Shown here in pieces: positions 9,481-20,519 of a DNA stretch of 64,000 bases. Source of the stretch: Flavobacterium sp. MDT1-60. GTDB taxonomy: Bacteria; Bacteroidota; Bacteroidia; Flavobacteriales; Flavobacteriaceae. The position numbers and the translations under genes were made by a program. The notes beneath the pieces were generated by a model. It searched no databases, was not told where the DNA came from, and saw nothing but the letters and a program-made list of their open reading frames with translations. Each line of letters starts with the position of its first letter. Position 1 is the stretch's first letter. The stretch spans positions 4,216,001-4,280,000 of the forward strand of contig NZ_CP062159.1 in assembly GCF_014844035.1 (NCBI RefSeq), given 5' to 3'.

Positions 9481-11469
9481 ATGTTAGAAGAAAAGAATGA
9501 TAACCTGCAAGAAGCAGATGGAAAATCAGGAATCGAAATTAGCGATTCTACACAAAATGAAGCAATTGAAATATTGAGTTCTGAAATAGCGCCGGAAAAT
9601 GAAATTTCGCCTGAAAGTGAAATGGAAAGTACAGTGGAAGTTGAAGAAACCAATCATCAAACAGCACTTGACGCTATAACAAATTCTAATGCTGAAGAAA
9701 GTGAAGATGAGACGCTAAAAGAGCGCCATGATATTCCTATGCAGGATTATGATACTTTTTCATTAGATGCCCTTGTTGACGAATTAAAAAAACTTGTCAA
9801 TACAGATAAAGTAATGTCTGTAAAAGATCATATCGAGGAAATTAAAAAATCATTTTTATTACAATACAATCATCTTATTGAGGAGAAAAAAGAGGAGTTT
9901 AATGCTTCTAAACAAGATCCAAACGAAGAATTTGAATATCATTCTCCATTGAAATCTAAATTTGATGAATATTACAATGTTTTCAGAGAAAAAAGGAATG
10001 CACATTTTAAACATTTACAAACCAATTTAAAATCAAATTTAGAGAATCGACTAGCAATTGTTGAAGAACTAAAAGAGCTTATAAATCCGCAGGAAAACAT
10101 TAAAGACACTCTTAAGCATTTTAATGACTTAAGAGAAAGATGGAAAAATGCCGGAGCAATCCCTAAAGATAAATACAATCACGTTTGGAATAACTACCAC
10201 TTTCATGTCGAAAATTTCTATGACTATCTGCATTTAGACCGTGAAGCCAGAGATCTTGACTTCAAATACAACCTTGATCAAAAGCAAAAAATAATTGCCC
10301 GTGTTGAAGAATTGGTAAATGAAACTGATATCAGTAAAGCATTTCGTGAATTGCAGGATTTACACAGAATCTGGAAAGAAGATATCGGACCTGTTTCTAA
10401 AGAACACCGTGATACAATCTGGAATAAATTCAGTGAACTAACTAAAAAAATTCACGATAAAAGAGAACTTTTATTTGAAAGCCAAAGAGCAAACGAACAA
10501 CAGAATCTTGAAGTTAAAAAAGCTATTATTGCTACAATAGAGGTTCTGGCCACTGAAAAAGTAGGATCTCATTCACAATGGCTGGTACAAATACAAAAAG
10601 TAGAAGCGTTAAGAAATGAATTCTTTGCAGCCGGAAAAGTTCCATCTGACGTAAACGAAGAAACCTGGGCTGCGTTTAAAACTGCCGTTAGAAACTTTAA
10701 TTCTTTTAAAAATTCATTTTATAAAGACATTAAAAAAGATCAAAACGACAATTTAAATAAAAAAATGGCTCTTGTTGCCAAAGCAAAAGAACTACAAGAA
10801 AGTGTTGATTTTGGTACCACTACTCCAATAATGAAACAAATTCAGGAAGAGTGGAAACAAATTGGGCATGTTCCTAAAAAATATTCAGATAAAATCTGGA
10901 AAGAATTTAAAGATGCTTGTAATCATTATTTCAACAAGTTAAAAGAACACAAATCTGAAGAAAATGGTGATGAAGTAGCTGCTTTTGATAACAAAAAAGC
11001 ATATCTGGATACCTTAAGAGCTTATCAGTTAACCGGAGATCATAAAACAGATTTAGACGCAATAAAATTACATATCGAAACCTGGAAAGGGTTTGGAAAA
11101 GTACCTTTTTCAAGACGTCATATTGAAGGGAAATTCAATAAAATTTTAGATGCCCTTTTTGAAAAACTAAGTTTGAGTAAAAAAGAAACTGAAATGATGC
11201 GTTTCTCTAACAGAATTGATTCTTTGTCTGAAAGCAATGATACTCGCAAATTAGATAACGAAAAGATTTTCTTAATGCGTAAGATTGAAGAAGTTCAAAA
11301 CGAAATCTTTCAATTAGAAAATAATATTCAATTTTTCACGAATACTAAAAACGCTAAAAAAGAAAATTCAATAGTTCTTGAAGTTCGCAAAAACATTGCT
11401 ATTCATAAAGAGAGCCTTGATGTTTGGAAAGATAAGCTTAAACAATTACGTAATTTAGGTCAGGAATAA
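9481..11469 (+). CDS. DUF349 domain-repeat protein
   Basis: A 662-residue cytoplasmic protein with an acidic, low-complexity N terminus (about 100 residues rich in Glu and Ser) followed by at least five DUF349 units, each a helical hairpin with the pattern RWKNAGAIPKDKYNHVWNNY or EWKQIGHVPKKYSDKIWKEF, and a C-terminal coiled coil. Function is unknown; DUF349 proteins occur widely in Bacteroidota as single genes. No catalytic motif is seen. Confidence 0.85.
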   Translation: MLEEKNDNLQEADGKSGIEISDSTQNEAIEILSSEIAPENEISPESEMESTVEVEETNHQTALDAITNSNAEESEDETLKERHDIPMQDYDTFSLDALVDELKKLVNTDKVMSVKDHIEEIKKSFLLQYNHLIEEKKEEFNASKQDPNEEFEYHSPLKSKFDEYYNVFREKRNAHFKHLQTNLKSNLENRLAIVEELKELINPQENIKDTLKHFNDLRERWKNAGAIPKDKYNHVWNNYHFHVENFYDYLHLDREARDLDFKYNLDQKQKIIARVEELVNETDISKAFRELQDLHRIWKEDIGPVSKEHRDTIWNKFSELTKKIHDKRELLFESQRANEQQNLEVKKAIIATIEVLATEKVGSHSQWLVQIQKVEALRNEFFAAGKVPSDVNEETWAAFKTAVRNFNSFKNSFYKDIKKDQNDNLNKKMALVAKAKELQESVDFGTTTPIMKQIQEEWKQIGHVPKKYSDKIWKEFKDACNHYFNKLKEHKSEENGDEVAAFDNKKAYLDTLRAYQLTGDHKTDLDAIKLHIETWKGFGKVPFSRRHIEGKFNKILDALFEKLSLSKKETEMMRFSNRIDSLSESNDTRKLDNEKIFLMRKIEEVQNEIFQLENNIQFFTNTKNAKKENSIVLEVRKNIAIHKESLDVWKDKLKQLRNLGQE

Positions 11470-11487
11470 GATTTAAATACCACAAAT

Positions 11488-11528
11488 AAATAAGGTGTAA
11501 TGAAAGTAATCATTGCACCTTATTTTTT
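11488..11528 (+). terminator. Terminator after the DUF349 gene
   Basis: A 15-bp stem (AAATAAGGTGTAATG with CATTGCACCTTATTT, one G-T pair) around an 8-base loop, followed by TTTTTT. Confidence 0.8.
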
Positions 11529-11615
11529 ACTAAATAATTCTACCGCAAAGCGGTTAAATCCCTCAAACTTAACATTGTAATACAATTTCATAAAATTATT
11601 CTATAAAATATTGAT

Positions 11616-11623
11616 TATATTTG
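11616..11623 (+). promoter_or_regulatory. Candidate -7 promoter element of the osmC-like gene
   Basis: TATATTTG is an exact TAnnTTTG match 37 bases before the start codon. No clear -33 element is seen. Confidence 0.4.
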
Positions 11624-11659
11624 AGTATCAAAAGATTATAAACCTTAATATTTTATAAA

Positions 11660-12076
11660 ATGAAATTTACTAGAAAAGCAAATGCCAACTGGAAAGGAAC
11701 AGGCATGGAAGGAGCCGGAACAATCAGTACTCAAAGTACAACATTAAATAATGCGCAATTATCCTTTAAAACAAGATTTGCAGATGGCGTTGGTACAAAT
11801 CCGGAAGAACTTGTTGCTGCAGCGCATTCAGGCTGTTTTACAATGCAATTAAGTTTCTTATTGAATGAAGGAGGTTTTACAGCAGATGATCTATCTACAG
11901 AAGCGACAGTAACTTTTGAAGACGGAACCATTACCCTAATTCACTTAGATTTAAAAGGGAAAGTGCCTTCAATTTCAGCTGAAGAATTTGAAAAAACAGC
12001 TGTAAAAGCAAAAGAAATCTGTCCGATTTCCAAGCTTTTAAACACAACTATTACATTATCTGCTACTTTAGTTTAG
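11660..12076 (+). CDS. OsmC/Ohr family peroxiredoxin
   Basis: Thiol-dependent peroxidase of the OsmC family, expected to reduce organic hydroperoxides. The two reactive cysteines are present: one in AAAHSGCFTMQL (about residue 60) and one in KEICPISKLLN (about residue 120). The 138-residue length and the start MKFTRKANANWKG fit the OsmC subgroup (YhfA and Ohr are less likely). It is monocistronic, between two terminators. Confidence 0.92.
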   Translation: MKFTRKANANWKGTGMEGAGTISTQSTTLNNAQLSFKTRFADGVGTNPEELVAAAHSGCFTMQLSFLLNEGGFTADDLSTEATVTFEDGTITLIHLDLKGKVPSISAEEFEKTAVKAKEICPISKLLNTTITLSATLV

Positions 12077-12097
12077 ACAATAAAAATTTTCAAGCAT

Positions 12098-12131
12098 AAA
12101 AAAATCCCGTTTCAAAACGGGATTTTTTTAT
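12098..12131. terminator. Bidirectional terminator, osmC-like / TPR gene
   Basis: AAAAAATCCCGTTT pairs with AAACGGGATTTTTT across a very short loop, with A and T runs on both sides; it can end both converging genes. Confidence 0.85.
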
Positions 12132-12150
12132 AATAGATCAAATGAAATTA

Positions 12151-13422
12151 TTAGTTCATTGTCGCTTTTAATGCTTTTGCTTCAGCAGTCATTTCTAACG
12201 CTTTGTAAACACCTAATAATGTTTTAGATACATCTTCGTTTTTAGGATCTAATTCGTGTGCTTTTTTAAGGTAAGGAATAACACCTTTAAAAACGTCTTC
12301 TCTTTGTCCTTTTAAAACATTATAACGTTTCGTATCTTTATCAGAAGTCCCCAATTTATTCATCTCATCGATAATTGGTTTTTCAGCCTCTAATTTTAAA
12401 GCTGCAAGATTAAGATATGCATTTGTATAGCTTGGATTGATTTCAATCGCTTTCAGGTAATATTTCTCAGCATCTGCTTTGTTACCTGCGTTACCACTGA
12501 TAACTCCTAAATTGAAAATCAAGTCAGCGTTGTTTGGATCTTTTTGCAGAGCCTCACCAACTAATTTTTTGTAAGTATCGAAATCTTTAGTTTCAAGATA
12601 TAAGTTAGCCTCTGTAAGAATCAAAGAACTATCTTCAGGATTCGTTTTTCTCGCATCAGCAATTGCTTTTTTAGCATCTTCTGTACGACCTTCCTGAACC
12701 ATAATTAAAGCTAAGTTTTTATAGATTTCTCCTCTTTTAGAAGGGATAGTTTCAGTTTTAGGCTTTTCGTGAGTTCCTAATTTTACAGCTAAATCTCTTT
12801 CATTAGCAGTATTAAAACCGTCTTCATTACCAGAAGCTTTATTTAAAGCGGTATAACTAGTTCCTTTACCAGAATAATTCAATTTTTTCAATTCTTCATA
12901 CATTGGCAAAGCAGTTTTATAATCCTGAGCATTTACTGCTGTAGAAGCTGCATAGTATAAATTGATAGTATCTTTTTTATCTAATAAATAAGCATCATAC
13001 AATTTTTTCGCACCTTCTGCATTCTTGTTTGCCTGACTATCTGCAATAGCAGAATTAATCAATTTCCCTTTTATTTCAGTAATTGAAGCAGCAGCCTGAG
13101 TTGAATATTTCAATTTCCCAGACGCTTTTTCAATATCAATTAATTTTTTATAGCTTTCAGCGGCAAGTGATAAATTTTTACTCTCCTCTACTTTTTTATT
13201 CGCTAAATCCAGGTAAGCATTTCCTTGTACAGAGTAGTACTGTGCCTGTTCAACATCTTTGGCGTTAACCACCAAATTTTCTGCATCTTTTAATATCGCA
13301 ATTGCTCCCTGAGCATCTCCGCTTTTTAATGCTTTTTCAGCACTTTTAATCTGATCTTTTTGAGCAAAAGTAGCTACTGAAATCAATAATGCTGATGCAA
13401 GTATTACATATTTACTTTTCAT
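12151..13422 (-). CDS. Secreted TPR protein downstream of gyrA
   Basis: A periplasmic or envelope-associated TPR protein. I chose the Met at 13422 (MKSKYVILASALL) over the one three codons earlier because it gives a clean signal peptide cut after ATFAQ. The body has repeated TPR units, clearest in NLGVISGNAGNKADAEKYYL and AIEINPSYTNAYLNLAALKL. It lies 36 bases after gyrA on the same strand, so the two may share transcripts. Partner unknown. Confidence 0.85.
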   Translation of the reverse strand: MKSKYVILASALLISVATFAQKDQIKSAEKALKSGDAQGAIAILKDAENLVVNAKDVEQAQYYSVQGNAYLDLANKKVEESKNLSLAAESYKKLIDIEKASGKLKYSTQAAASITEIKGKLINSAIADSQANKNAEGAKKLYDAYLLDKKDTINLYYAASTAVNAQDYKTALPMYEELKKLNYSGKGTSYTALNKASGNEDGFNTANERDLAVKLGTHEKPKTETIPSKRGEIYKNLALIMVQEGRTEDAKKAIADARKTNPEDSSLILTEANLYLETKDFDTYKKLVGEALQKDPNNADLIFNLGVISGNAGNKADAEKYYLKAIEINPSYTNAYLNLAALKLEAEKPIIDEMNKLGTSDKDTKRYNVLKGQREDVFKGVIPYLKKAHELDPKNEDVSKTLLGVYKALEMTAEAKALKATMN

Positions 13423-13466
13423 AATATTCAATTTGTGTATTTAATTTAATTTACGTGGTTTTTCTA

Positions 13467-16109
13467 TTATTCCTCTGATTCCTCTTCCTCAGAGTCATCC
13501 TCGTCTACTATTTCTTCATCAGAATCATCATCGTCGTCATCTTCTACTGTTCCATCATCTTCAAGAACTTCTAAATCTGGTTTAACTCTTTCGATAACAG
13601 GCCCTACTACATTTCCTTCTTCATCAACAATAACCTCTTCGACATCATCTTTCATAACTTTCGTTACAGCAGCAATAGAATCTTTTCCTTTTAGGTTAAT
13701 TAATCGCACACCCTGAGTAGCACGACCCATAACACGTAAATCTTCAATAGCCATTCTAATAGTTAATCCAGATTTATTGATAATCATTAAATCATCAGCA
13801 TCTGTTACAGCATTAATCGAAATAAGTTTTCCTGTTTTCTCTGTGATATTAAGCGTTTTAACACCTTTACCTCCACGATTTGTAATTCTGTAAACATCTT
13901 CACCATCCTCATCAACTAATTTGGTACGTTTTCCATATCCATTTTCAGTTACAACTAAAATTTGCGAATCATTAATATCATTTTTATCAACAGTAACCAT
14001 ACCAATTACTTCATCCGTATCATCTTTTAAAGTAATTCCACGAACTCCCGAAGCCGTTCTTCCCATCGGACGTGTTTTGGTTTCTTCAAAACGAACCAAT
14101 TTACCAGACTTAACTGCTAAGATAATTTGGCTTTCTCCGTTAGTTAATTGTGCCCCCATTAATTCATCACCTTCCTTAATCGTAATAGCAGCAACACCAT
14201 TTACTCTTGGTTTAGAATATTTCTCTAAAGAAGTTTTCTTTACCTGGCCTTTTTTAGTAACCATTACAAGATTATGACTGTTGATATAATCTTTATCTTT
14301 TAAGTCTTGCGTACATATGAAAGCTTTAACCTTATCATCACTTTCAATGTTTACCAAGTTTTGAATTGCTCTGCCTTTTGCTGTTTTACTTCCTTCCGGA
14401 ATTTCATAAACACGCATCCAGAAACATTTTCCTTTTTGCGTAAAGAACATCATATATTGGTGGTTGGTTGCAACGAACATATGCTCAAGGAAATCCTGAT
14501 CTCTTGTTCCGGCACTTTTTTGCCCAACTCCTCCTCTATTTTGAGTTTTGTATTCTGTAAGGTTTGTACGTTTGATGTAACCTGCGTGTGAAATTGTAAT
14601 AACCACATTTTCATCTGCAATTAAATCTTCAATACTTACATCTCCACCAGAATATTCAATTACAGAACGACGCTCATCTCCGTATTTCTCACGAATTTCT
14701 TCAAGTTCTTCCTTAATTAAGTTAGTTCTTAAATCAACATCAGCTAACAATGCTTTTAAGTGCTCAATTAATTTCATTAATTCTTCAAACTCTGCTCTTA
14801 ACTTATCTTGTTCCAGACCTGTTAACTGGCGCAAACGCATCTCAACAATAGCACGAGCCTGAATATCTGATAATTTGAATCTTTCGATTAACTTCTCACG
14901 AGCTTCTTCTGTATTCTTAGAACCTCTGATGATAGCAATTACTTCATCAATATTATCAGATGCAATAATTAGACCTTCTAATATATGCGCTCTTTCTTCT
15001 GCTTTACGCAATTCAAATTGCGTTCTGCGAACTACAACATCATGGCGGTGCTCAATAAAGTAGTGAATCATATCTTTTAGATTCAACATTTGTGGGCGAC
15101 CTTTTACAAGTGCAATATTATTTACACTAAAAGAAGATTGTAATGCGGTAAATTTATATAAGGTATTCAAAACTACGTTTGGCGTAGCATCACGTTTCAG
15201 GATATAAACGATACGCATACCGTTTCTATCCGATTCGTCACGAATATTCGCAATACCTTCAATTTTTTTATCGTTAACCAAATCAGCCGTACGTTTGATC
15301 ATTTCGGCTTTGTTAACCTGATATGGAATTTCAGTCACAATAATACATTCTCTTCCGTCAACTTCTTCAAAACCAACTTTAGCACGCATTACAATACGTC
15401 CTCTACCTGTTTTAAAAGCTTCACGAACGCCTTCATAACCATATATTACACCACCAGTTGGAAAATCGGGAGCTTTAATATGCGTTATTAATTCGTCTAT
15501 TTCAATATCATTATTATCAAGATACGCTAAAGTACCGTTGATCACTTCCGTTAAATTGTGTGGAGGCATATTAGTAGCCATACCAACTGCAATACCTGTT
15601 GCTCCGTTTACTAATAAAGTAGGAACTCTTGTTGGCATTACTTTTGGCTCATATAAAGTATCGTCAAAGTTCAATTGAAAATCAACTGTTTCTTTTTCGA
15701 TATCTGCCATAATATCTTCAGAGATTTTACGCATTCTGGCCTCAGTATAACGCATTGCTGCAGGACTGTCACCATCAACAGATCCAAAGTTACCCTGACC
15801 GTCCACTAATAAATATCGCATACTCCACTCTTGGGCCATACGCACCATCGCATCATAAACAGAGGTATCTCCGTGCGGGTGGTACTTACCCAGAACCTCT
15901 CCTACGATTCTCGCAGATTTTTTGTGGGCAGATCTTGATGTTACTCCTAAGTCATACATTCCGTAAAGAACTCTTCGATGTACTGGTTTCAAGCCATCTC
16001 TAACATCAGGAAGTGCTCTAGATACGATTACTGACATCGAATAATCGATGTAAGCTGATTTCATTTCATCTTCTATGTTAATAGGAATTAACTTTTCTCC
16101 TTCAGACAT
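13467..16109 (-). CDS. gyrA: DNA gyrase subunit A
   Basis: Breakage-reunion subunit of gyrase. The catalytic Tyr is Tyr121 in [10 protein letters not shown]. The quinolone-resistance region reads [10 protein letters not shown], with Thr82 and Asp86, which I recall as the susceptible form in Flavobacterium. Six C-terminal beta-pinwheel blades can be followed. The GyrA box position reads QNRGGVG where E. coli has QRRGGKG. The last ~45 residues are strongly acidic (runs of Asp and Glu). Length 880 is normal. It is divergent from clpC across 257 bases. Confidence 0.97.
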   Translation of the reverse strand: MSEGEKLIPINIEDEMKSAYIDYSMSVIVSRALPDVRDGLKPVHRRVLYGMYDLGVTSRSAHKKSARIVGEVLGKYHPHGDTSVYDAMVRMAQEWSMRYLLVDGQGNFGSVDGDSPAAMRYTEARMRKISEDIMADIEKETVDFQLNFDDTLYEPKVMPTRVPTLLVNGATGIAVGMATNMPPHNLTEVINGTLAYLDNNDIEIDELITHIKAPDFPTGGVIYGYEGVREAFKTGRGRIVMRAKVGFEEVDGRECIIVTEIPYQVNKAEMIKRTADLVNDKKIEGIANIRDESDRNGMRIVYILKRDATPNVVLNTLYKFTALQSSFSVNNIALVKGRPQMLNLKDMIHYFIEHRHDVVVRRTQFELRKAEERAHILEGLIIASDNIDEVIAIIRGSKNTEEAREKLIERFKLSDIQARAIVEMRLRQLTGLEQDKLRAEFEELMKLIEHLKALLADVDLRTNLIKEELEEIREKYGDERRSVIEYSGGDVSIEDLIADENVVITISHAGYIKRTNLTEYKTQNRGGVGQKSAGTRDQDFLEHMFVATNHQYMMFFTQKGKCFWMRVYEIPEGSKTAKGRAIQNLVNIESDDKVKAFICTQDLKDKDYINSHNLVMVTKKGQVKKTSLEKYSKPRVNGVAAITIKEGDELMGAQLTNGESQIILAVKSGKLVRFEETKTRPMGRTASGVRGITLKDDTDEVIGMVTVDKNDINDSQILVVTENGYGKRTKLVDEDGEDVYRITNRGGKGVKTLNITEKTGKLISINAVTDADDLMIINKSGLTIRMAIEDLRVMGRATQGVRLINLKGKDSIAAVTKVMKDDVEEVIVDEEGNVVGPVIERVKPDLEVLEDDGTVEDDDDDDSDEEIVDEDDSEEEESEE

Positions 16110-16316
16110 AAGTTGTTATATTAAATAATTATATTAGTTTCAAAGCGTGCCAAGATACGGTTTTTTGGAATTTTTTCAGCTATTTACTTACACTTATTTC
16201 AATGATTTATTAACAACTTTTTTTCTACTTTTAGTTAATAAATTAAGCGTTTTTTAACGCTTTTATTGTTATTTTTTTTGTCAATTAGCTGACAGTAGTT
16301 CTTGAAGGGTACGGTT

Positions 16317-16348
16317 TTTGTTTTTCAAACTGTAATTCACTAAATTTA
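16317..16348 (+). promoter_or_regulatory. Candidate clpC promoter
   Basis: TTTG at 16317-16320 and TAAATTTA at 16341-16348, 20 bases apart, fit the Bacteroidota promoter with one mismatch. The clpC start is 18 bases downstream. The opposite-strand gyrA promoter in this spacer is not clear. Confidence 0.4.
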
Positions 16349-16366
16349 CAATACCAATTATATATT

Positions 16367-18913
16367 ATGGATGATAATTTTTCACCAAGAGTAAAAGATG
16401 TTATTACATACAGTAAGGAAGAAGCCCTTCGTTTAGGACACGACTTTATTGGTACTGAACATCTAATGCTAGGCATTTTAAGAGATGGTAACGGAAAAGC
16501 TATTCATATACTTAATAACCTAGCAGTCGATTTAGACCATTTACGCAGGAAGGTAGAAATACTGAGTCCAGCCAACCAGAGCGTTGAAGTAAATGCTGAA
16601 AAGAAAAATCTTCATCTTACGCGTCAGGCGGAAAGAGCCCTGAAGACAACTTTCCTGGAAGCTAAAGTATTTCAAAGCTCGTCGATTAGCACGGCACACT
16701 TGCTTTTATGCATCTTACGAAACGAAAACGATCCAACAACCAAGCTGTTGAATAAACTAAAAATAGATTATGACATAGCTAAAGAACAATACTTAAACAT
16801 GACGCCAAACGAAGAAGAATTCTTAGAAAACTTGCCAAGAAACGAATCGTACAATGACGATTCAGGACAAGATGACAGTCTTAAAGAAAGTAGTTTTAAC
16901 AATCCAGCCAATAAGTCAAACAAAAAATCTAAGACTCCGGTTTTAGATAATTTTGGGAGAGATTTAACAGAAATGGCAGAAGAAGGAAAACTAGATCCGG
17001 TAGTGGGACGCGAGAAAGAAATTGAACGTGTTTCACAGATTTTAAGCCGTAGAAAAAAGAACAACCCGCTGCTTATTGGAGAACCTGGAGTTGGTAAATC
17101 TGCTATTGCAGAAGGACTTGCTTTGCGTATCATCCAAAAGAAAGTATCCCGTATTCTTTTTAACAAACGTGTTGTTACCCTTGATCTTGCCAGCTTAGTT
17201 GCCGGAACGAAATACAGAGGACAATTTGAAGAAAGAATGAAAGCTGTAATGAATGAGCTTGAAAAAAATGACGATATCATTCTTTTTATTGATGAAATTC
17301 ACACTATTGTAGGTGCTGGAGGAGCAACAGGTTCACTTGATGCTTCAAACATGTTCAAACCTGCTTTGGCAAGAGGTGAAATCCAATGTATTGGTGCTAC
17401 CACTCTTGATGAGTACAGACAATATATAGAAAAAGATGGTGCTTTAGAAAGACGTTTCCAAAAAGTAATCGTGGAGCCAACTTCTGTTGAAGAAACGATT
17501 GCAATTTTGAATAACGTAAAAGATAAATACGAAGATCACCACAATGTTACCTACACTCAGGAAGCAATTGAAGCGTGCGTTAAATTAACAAACAGATATA
17601 TGTCTGAGCGTTTTTTACCGGACAAAGCTATTGATGCTCTTGACGAAGCTGGTTCTCGTGTACACATTACTAATATTGATGTTCCTAAACAAATTCTTGA
17701 TTTAGAGCGTCAATTAGAAGAAGTGCGTGAAAACAAAAACATGGTAGTTAAAAAACAAAAATATGAAGAGGCTGCCAAACTTCGTGATGATGAAAAACGT
17801 ATTGAAAAAGATCTTGCTGTTGCACAGGAACAATGGGAAGAAGATTCTAAAAATAACAGAATTGAGGTTACAGAAGATAATGTAGCCGATGTTGTTTCAA
17901 TGATGACCGGAATTCCAGTAAACAGAATTGCACAGACAGAAAGCAACAAATTAGCCAAATTACCTGAATTGATTCAGAATAAAGTAATTGGTCAAAATGA
18001 AGCTGTATTGAAAATTGCACGTTCTATTCAACGTAACAGAGCCGGACTTAAAGACCCGAACAAACCAATTGGTTCGTTCATTTTCTTAGGTCAGACAGGA
18101 GTTGGTAAAACACAATTAGCAAAAGTTTTAGCAAAAGAATTATTCGATTCTGAAGATGCATTAGTTCGTATCGACATGAGCGAATACATGGAAAAATTTG
18201 CTATCTCTCGTTTAGTTGGAGCACCTCCGGGATACGTAGGATACGAAGAAGGTGGTCAATTGACTGAAAAAGTTCGTAGAAAACCATATTGTGTTGTTCT
18301 TTTAGATGAGATCGAAAAAGCGCATCCAGATGTGTTTAATATGATGCTTCAGGTGTTAGACGATGGTTATTTAACAGATAGTTTAGGTCGCAAAATTGAC
18401 TTTAAAAACACTATCATTATTATGACTTCTAATGTTGGAGCACGCCAGTTGAAAGATTTTGGACAAGGTGTAGGTTTCGGAACTGCTGCTAAAGTGGCTC
18501 AGGCTGATGAAAACTCAAAAAGCATTATCGAAAATGCATTGAAGAAAACCTTTGCTCCTGAATTCTTAAACAGAATTGATGATGTAATCGTGTTCAATGC
18601 TTTAGAAAAAGCTGATATTGATTTGATTATCGAAATTGAACTTAAAAAACTATATTCTCGTGTTTCTGAATTAGGATACAAATTAAATCTTACTGATAAA
18701 GCAAAAGCATTTATCGCTGAGAAAGGTTTTGACAGACAATTTGGAGCAAGACCTCTAAAAAGAGCGATTCAGAAATATGTTGAAGATTTGTTAGCTGAAG
18801 AAATCATCACCTCAAAAATACATTCAGGAGATGAAATACTAATGGATCTGAAAGAAGACTCTCAAGAACTTTCAGTAGAAATACACAAAGCAGAAGAGCC
18901 GACTAATCAATAA
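16367..18913 (+). CDS. clpC: ATP-dependent Clp protease ATPase subunit ClpC
   Basis: AAA+ unfoldase that feeds ClpP. Order: Clp-N repeats (residues 1-150), first AAA module with GEPGVGKSA and [11 protein letters not shown] motif in [17 protein letters not shown], second AAA module with GQTGVGKTQ and [13 protein letters not shown], and the C-terminal D2 domain. The UVR motif and spacing mark it as ClpC, not ClpB or ClpA. Length 848 is usual. No mcsA/mcsB/ctsR neighbours are seen, unlike Firmicutes. Confidence 0.96.
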   Translation: MDDNFSPRVKDVITYSKEEALRLGHDFIGTEHLMLGILRDGNGKAIHILNNLAVDLDHLRRKVEILSPANQSVEVNAEKKNLHLTRQAERALKTTFLEAKVFQSSSISTAHLLLCILRNENDPTTKLLNKLKIDYDIAKEQYLNMTPNEEEFLENLPRNESYNDDSGQDDSLKESSFNNPANKSNKKSKTPVLDNFGRDLTEMAEEGKLDPVVGREKEIERVSQILSRRKKNNPLLIGEPGVGKSAIAEGLALRIIQKKVSRILFNKRVVTLDLASLVAGTKYRGQFEERMKAVMNELEKNDDIILFIDEIHTIVGAGGATGSLDASNMFKPALARGEIQCIGATTLDEYRQYIEKDGALERRFQKVIVEPTSVEETIAILNNVKDKYEDHHNVTYTQEAIEACVKLTNRYMSERFLPDKAIDALDEAGSRVHITNIDVPKQILDLERQLEEVRENKNMVVKKQKYEEAAKLRDDEKRIEKDLAVAQEQWEEDSKNNRIEVTEDNVADVVSMMTGIPVNRIAQTESNKLAKLPELIQNKVIGQNEAVLKIARSIQRNRAGLKDPNKPIGSFIFLGQTGVGKTQLAKVLAKELFDSEDALVRIDMSEYMEKFAISRLVGAPPGYVGYEEGGQLTEKVRRKPYCVVLLDEIEKAHPDVFNMMLQVLDDGYLTDSLGRKIDFKNTIIIMTSNVGARQLKDFGQGVGFGTAAKVAQADENSKSIIENALKKTFAPEFLNRIDDVIVFNALEKADIDLIIEIELKKLYSRVSELGYKLNLTDKAKAFIAEKGFDRQFGARPLKRAIQKYVEDLLAEEIITSKIHSGDEILMDLKEDSQELSVEIHKAEEPTNQ

Positions 18914-18940
18914 ATTAGTTTAAATTTATAACAAAAATAA

Positions 18941-18981
18941 TATACCCGTTACGTTTTCATAACATAACGGGTATTTTTTTT
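18941..18981 (+). terminator. clpC terminator
   Basis: ATACCCGTTA pairs with TAACGGGTAT (10 bp) and is followed by eight T. Confidence 0.85.
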
Positions 18982-19015
18982 GAATAATTTACTATCTTTA
19001 GTTAAAGCAAATAGC

Positions 19016-19023
19016 TATTTTTG
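19016..19023 (+). promoter_or_regulatory. Candidate -7 element of the rimK fusion gene
   Basis: TATTTTTG matches TAnnTTTG 31 bases before the start codon; the -33 element is not clear. Confidence 0.35.
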
Positions 19024-19053
19024 AATTTAAATTATATAATATAAAAACAACGT

Positions 19054-20427
19054 ATGCTTCAAAATAAAGTCATTTTAGGTAGCGAAGAATGGTGCTCATT
19101 TCCAGAACTCGGAATTCCAACAATTAAAGCTCGTGTGGATTCTGGTGCCAAAACTTCGGCAATGCACGCCATAAACATAGCTCCTTTCATAAAAAATGAT
19201 GCTAATTGGGTCAAATTTGATATTAACCCAATTCAAAATAATATTAAAACCATCATTCATTGCGAAGCTCCGTTGGTTGATAAAAGAATTGTAAAGAGCT
19301 CAAGTGGTTTTAGAGAACATCGTTATGTTATTCAAACAAATCTAAAAATTGGCGATGTAAAATGGCCAATAGAAATGACGTTGACCAATCGTGACTCGAT
19401 GGGTTTTCGTATGCTTTTAGGTCGTGAAGCCATGAGTGGACGCGTATTAGTTGATCCCGAAGAAAAATATATGTTGGGACAACCAAGTCCTGAAGCGCTA
19501 AAAGAATTATATCAAAACTCTGAAAAAGCAACTTCTGGTTTACGTATTGGACTTTTAGCAAGTAATCCTGAATTATACAGTAATAAAAGAATCATGGAAG
19601 CGGGCGAAATGCGCGGTCATGAAATGCATTTTTTGAACATCAAGGAATGCTATATGAAGCTTGACGCTAAAACTCCTGAAATTCATTATCGTGGTGGAAA
19701 AATATTAAATCAGTTTGATGCTATTATTCCGAGAATTCGACCAAGTATTACTTTTTACGGTTGTGCTTTGACCCGTCAATTTGAAGCTTTGAAGGTTTTC
19801 GTTTTGAATTCAGCTACAGCCATTACACAATCACGTGATAAATTATATTCCCTGCAATTGCTTTTAAACAGCGGAATTGATATTCCAACTACTGGTTTTG
19901 CCAATTCTCCTTTGGACACCGATAATTTAATTAAAATGGTTGGAGGTTCACCTTTAATCGTAAAATTATTAGAAGGAACACAAGGAAAAGGAGTTGTTTT
20001 AGCAGAAACCAAAAAAGCGGCGGAAAGTGTTATCAACGCGTTCAAAAGTTTAAATGCAAACATTTTAGTTCAGGAATTCATCAAAGAAGCCAACGGAAAA
20101 GACATTCGTTGTTTTGTAATTGATGGAAAAGTGGTTGCCGCTATTCAACGTGAAGCGATGCCTGGCGAATTTAGAGCAAATATTCACCTGGGCGGAACAG
20201 CATCAGTTATAAAAGTAACAGCCGAAGAGAAAAAAATTGCCATAAAAGCCGCAAAAGCAATGGACTTAAAAGTGGCCGGTGTCGATATTATTCGCTCATC
20301 AAAAGGACCATTATTACTGGAAGTGAATTCATCACCAGGCTTAGAAGGAATTGAAGGCGCAACCAACAAAGATATTGCCGGTGAAATGATTAAAGCAATC
20401 GAGAAGAATTTCAAAATAATTAGTTAG
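19054..20427 (+). CDS. rimK: RimB-like retropepsin fused to RimK glutamate ligase
   Basis: Two modules in one chain. Residues 1 to about 155 match the RimB/PF05618 family ('ATP-dependent zinc protease', retropepsin fold), with the catalytic-type [11 protein letters not shown] motif (Asp29) and the conserved MLLGREAM segment. From about residue 162 ([15 protein letters not shown]) to the end is RimK, an ATP-grasp ligase that adds glutamates to the C terminus of ribosomal protein S6; its ATP-grasp signatures [26 protein letters not shown] and [15 protein letters not shown] are all present. In Pseudomonas rimB and rimK are separate genes of one operon. Joining opposing protease and ligase activities is inference from domains. 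It could also modify other substrates. Confidence 0.9.
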   Translation: MLQNKVILGSEEWCSFPELGIPTIKARVDSGAKTSAMHAINIAPFIKNDANWVKFDINPIQNNIKTIIHCEAPLVDKRIVKSSSGFREHRYVIQTNLKIGDVKWPIEMTLTNRDSMGFRMLLGREAMSGRVLVDPEEKYMLGQPSPEALKELYQNSEKATSGLRIGLLASNPELYSNKRIMEAGEMRGHEMHFLNIKECYMKLDAKTPEIHYRGGKILNQFDAIIPRIRPSITFYGCALTRQFEALKVFVLNSATAITQSRDKLYSLQLLLNSGIDIPTTGFANSPLDTDNLIKMVGGSPLIVKLLEGTQGKGVVLAETKKAAESVINAFKSLNANILVQEFIKEANGKDIRCFVIDGKVVAAIQREAMPGEFRANIHLGGTASVIKVTAEEKKIAIKAAKAMDLKVAGVDIIRSSKGPLLLEVNSSPGLEGIEGATNKDIAGEMIKAIEKNFKIIS

Positions 20428-20462
20428 TTCATTCTAACTTAATATCTCCTATTTATTTTAGC

Positions 20463-20503
20463 AGCTTTGTCAGAGTTTTAAAACTTTTGACAAAGCTTTT
20501 TTA
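20463..20503 (+). terminator. Terminator after the rimK fusion gene
   Basis: AGCTTTGTCA pairs with TGACAAAGCT, with an inner AGTTTT/AAAACT extension, followed by a T run. Confidence 0.75.
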
Positions 20504-20519
20504 AATTTAAAACCTAAAA

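Noticed and set aside
15860..15895. Quinolone-resistance mutation in gyrA (Thr82 where E. coli has Ser83)
   Set aside because: Thr at this place is, to my knowledge, the wild-type residue in Flavobacterium; Asp86 is also unchanged.
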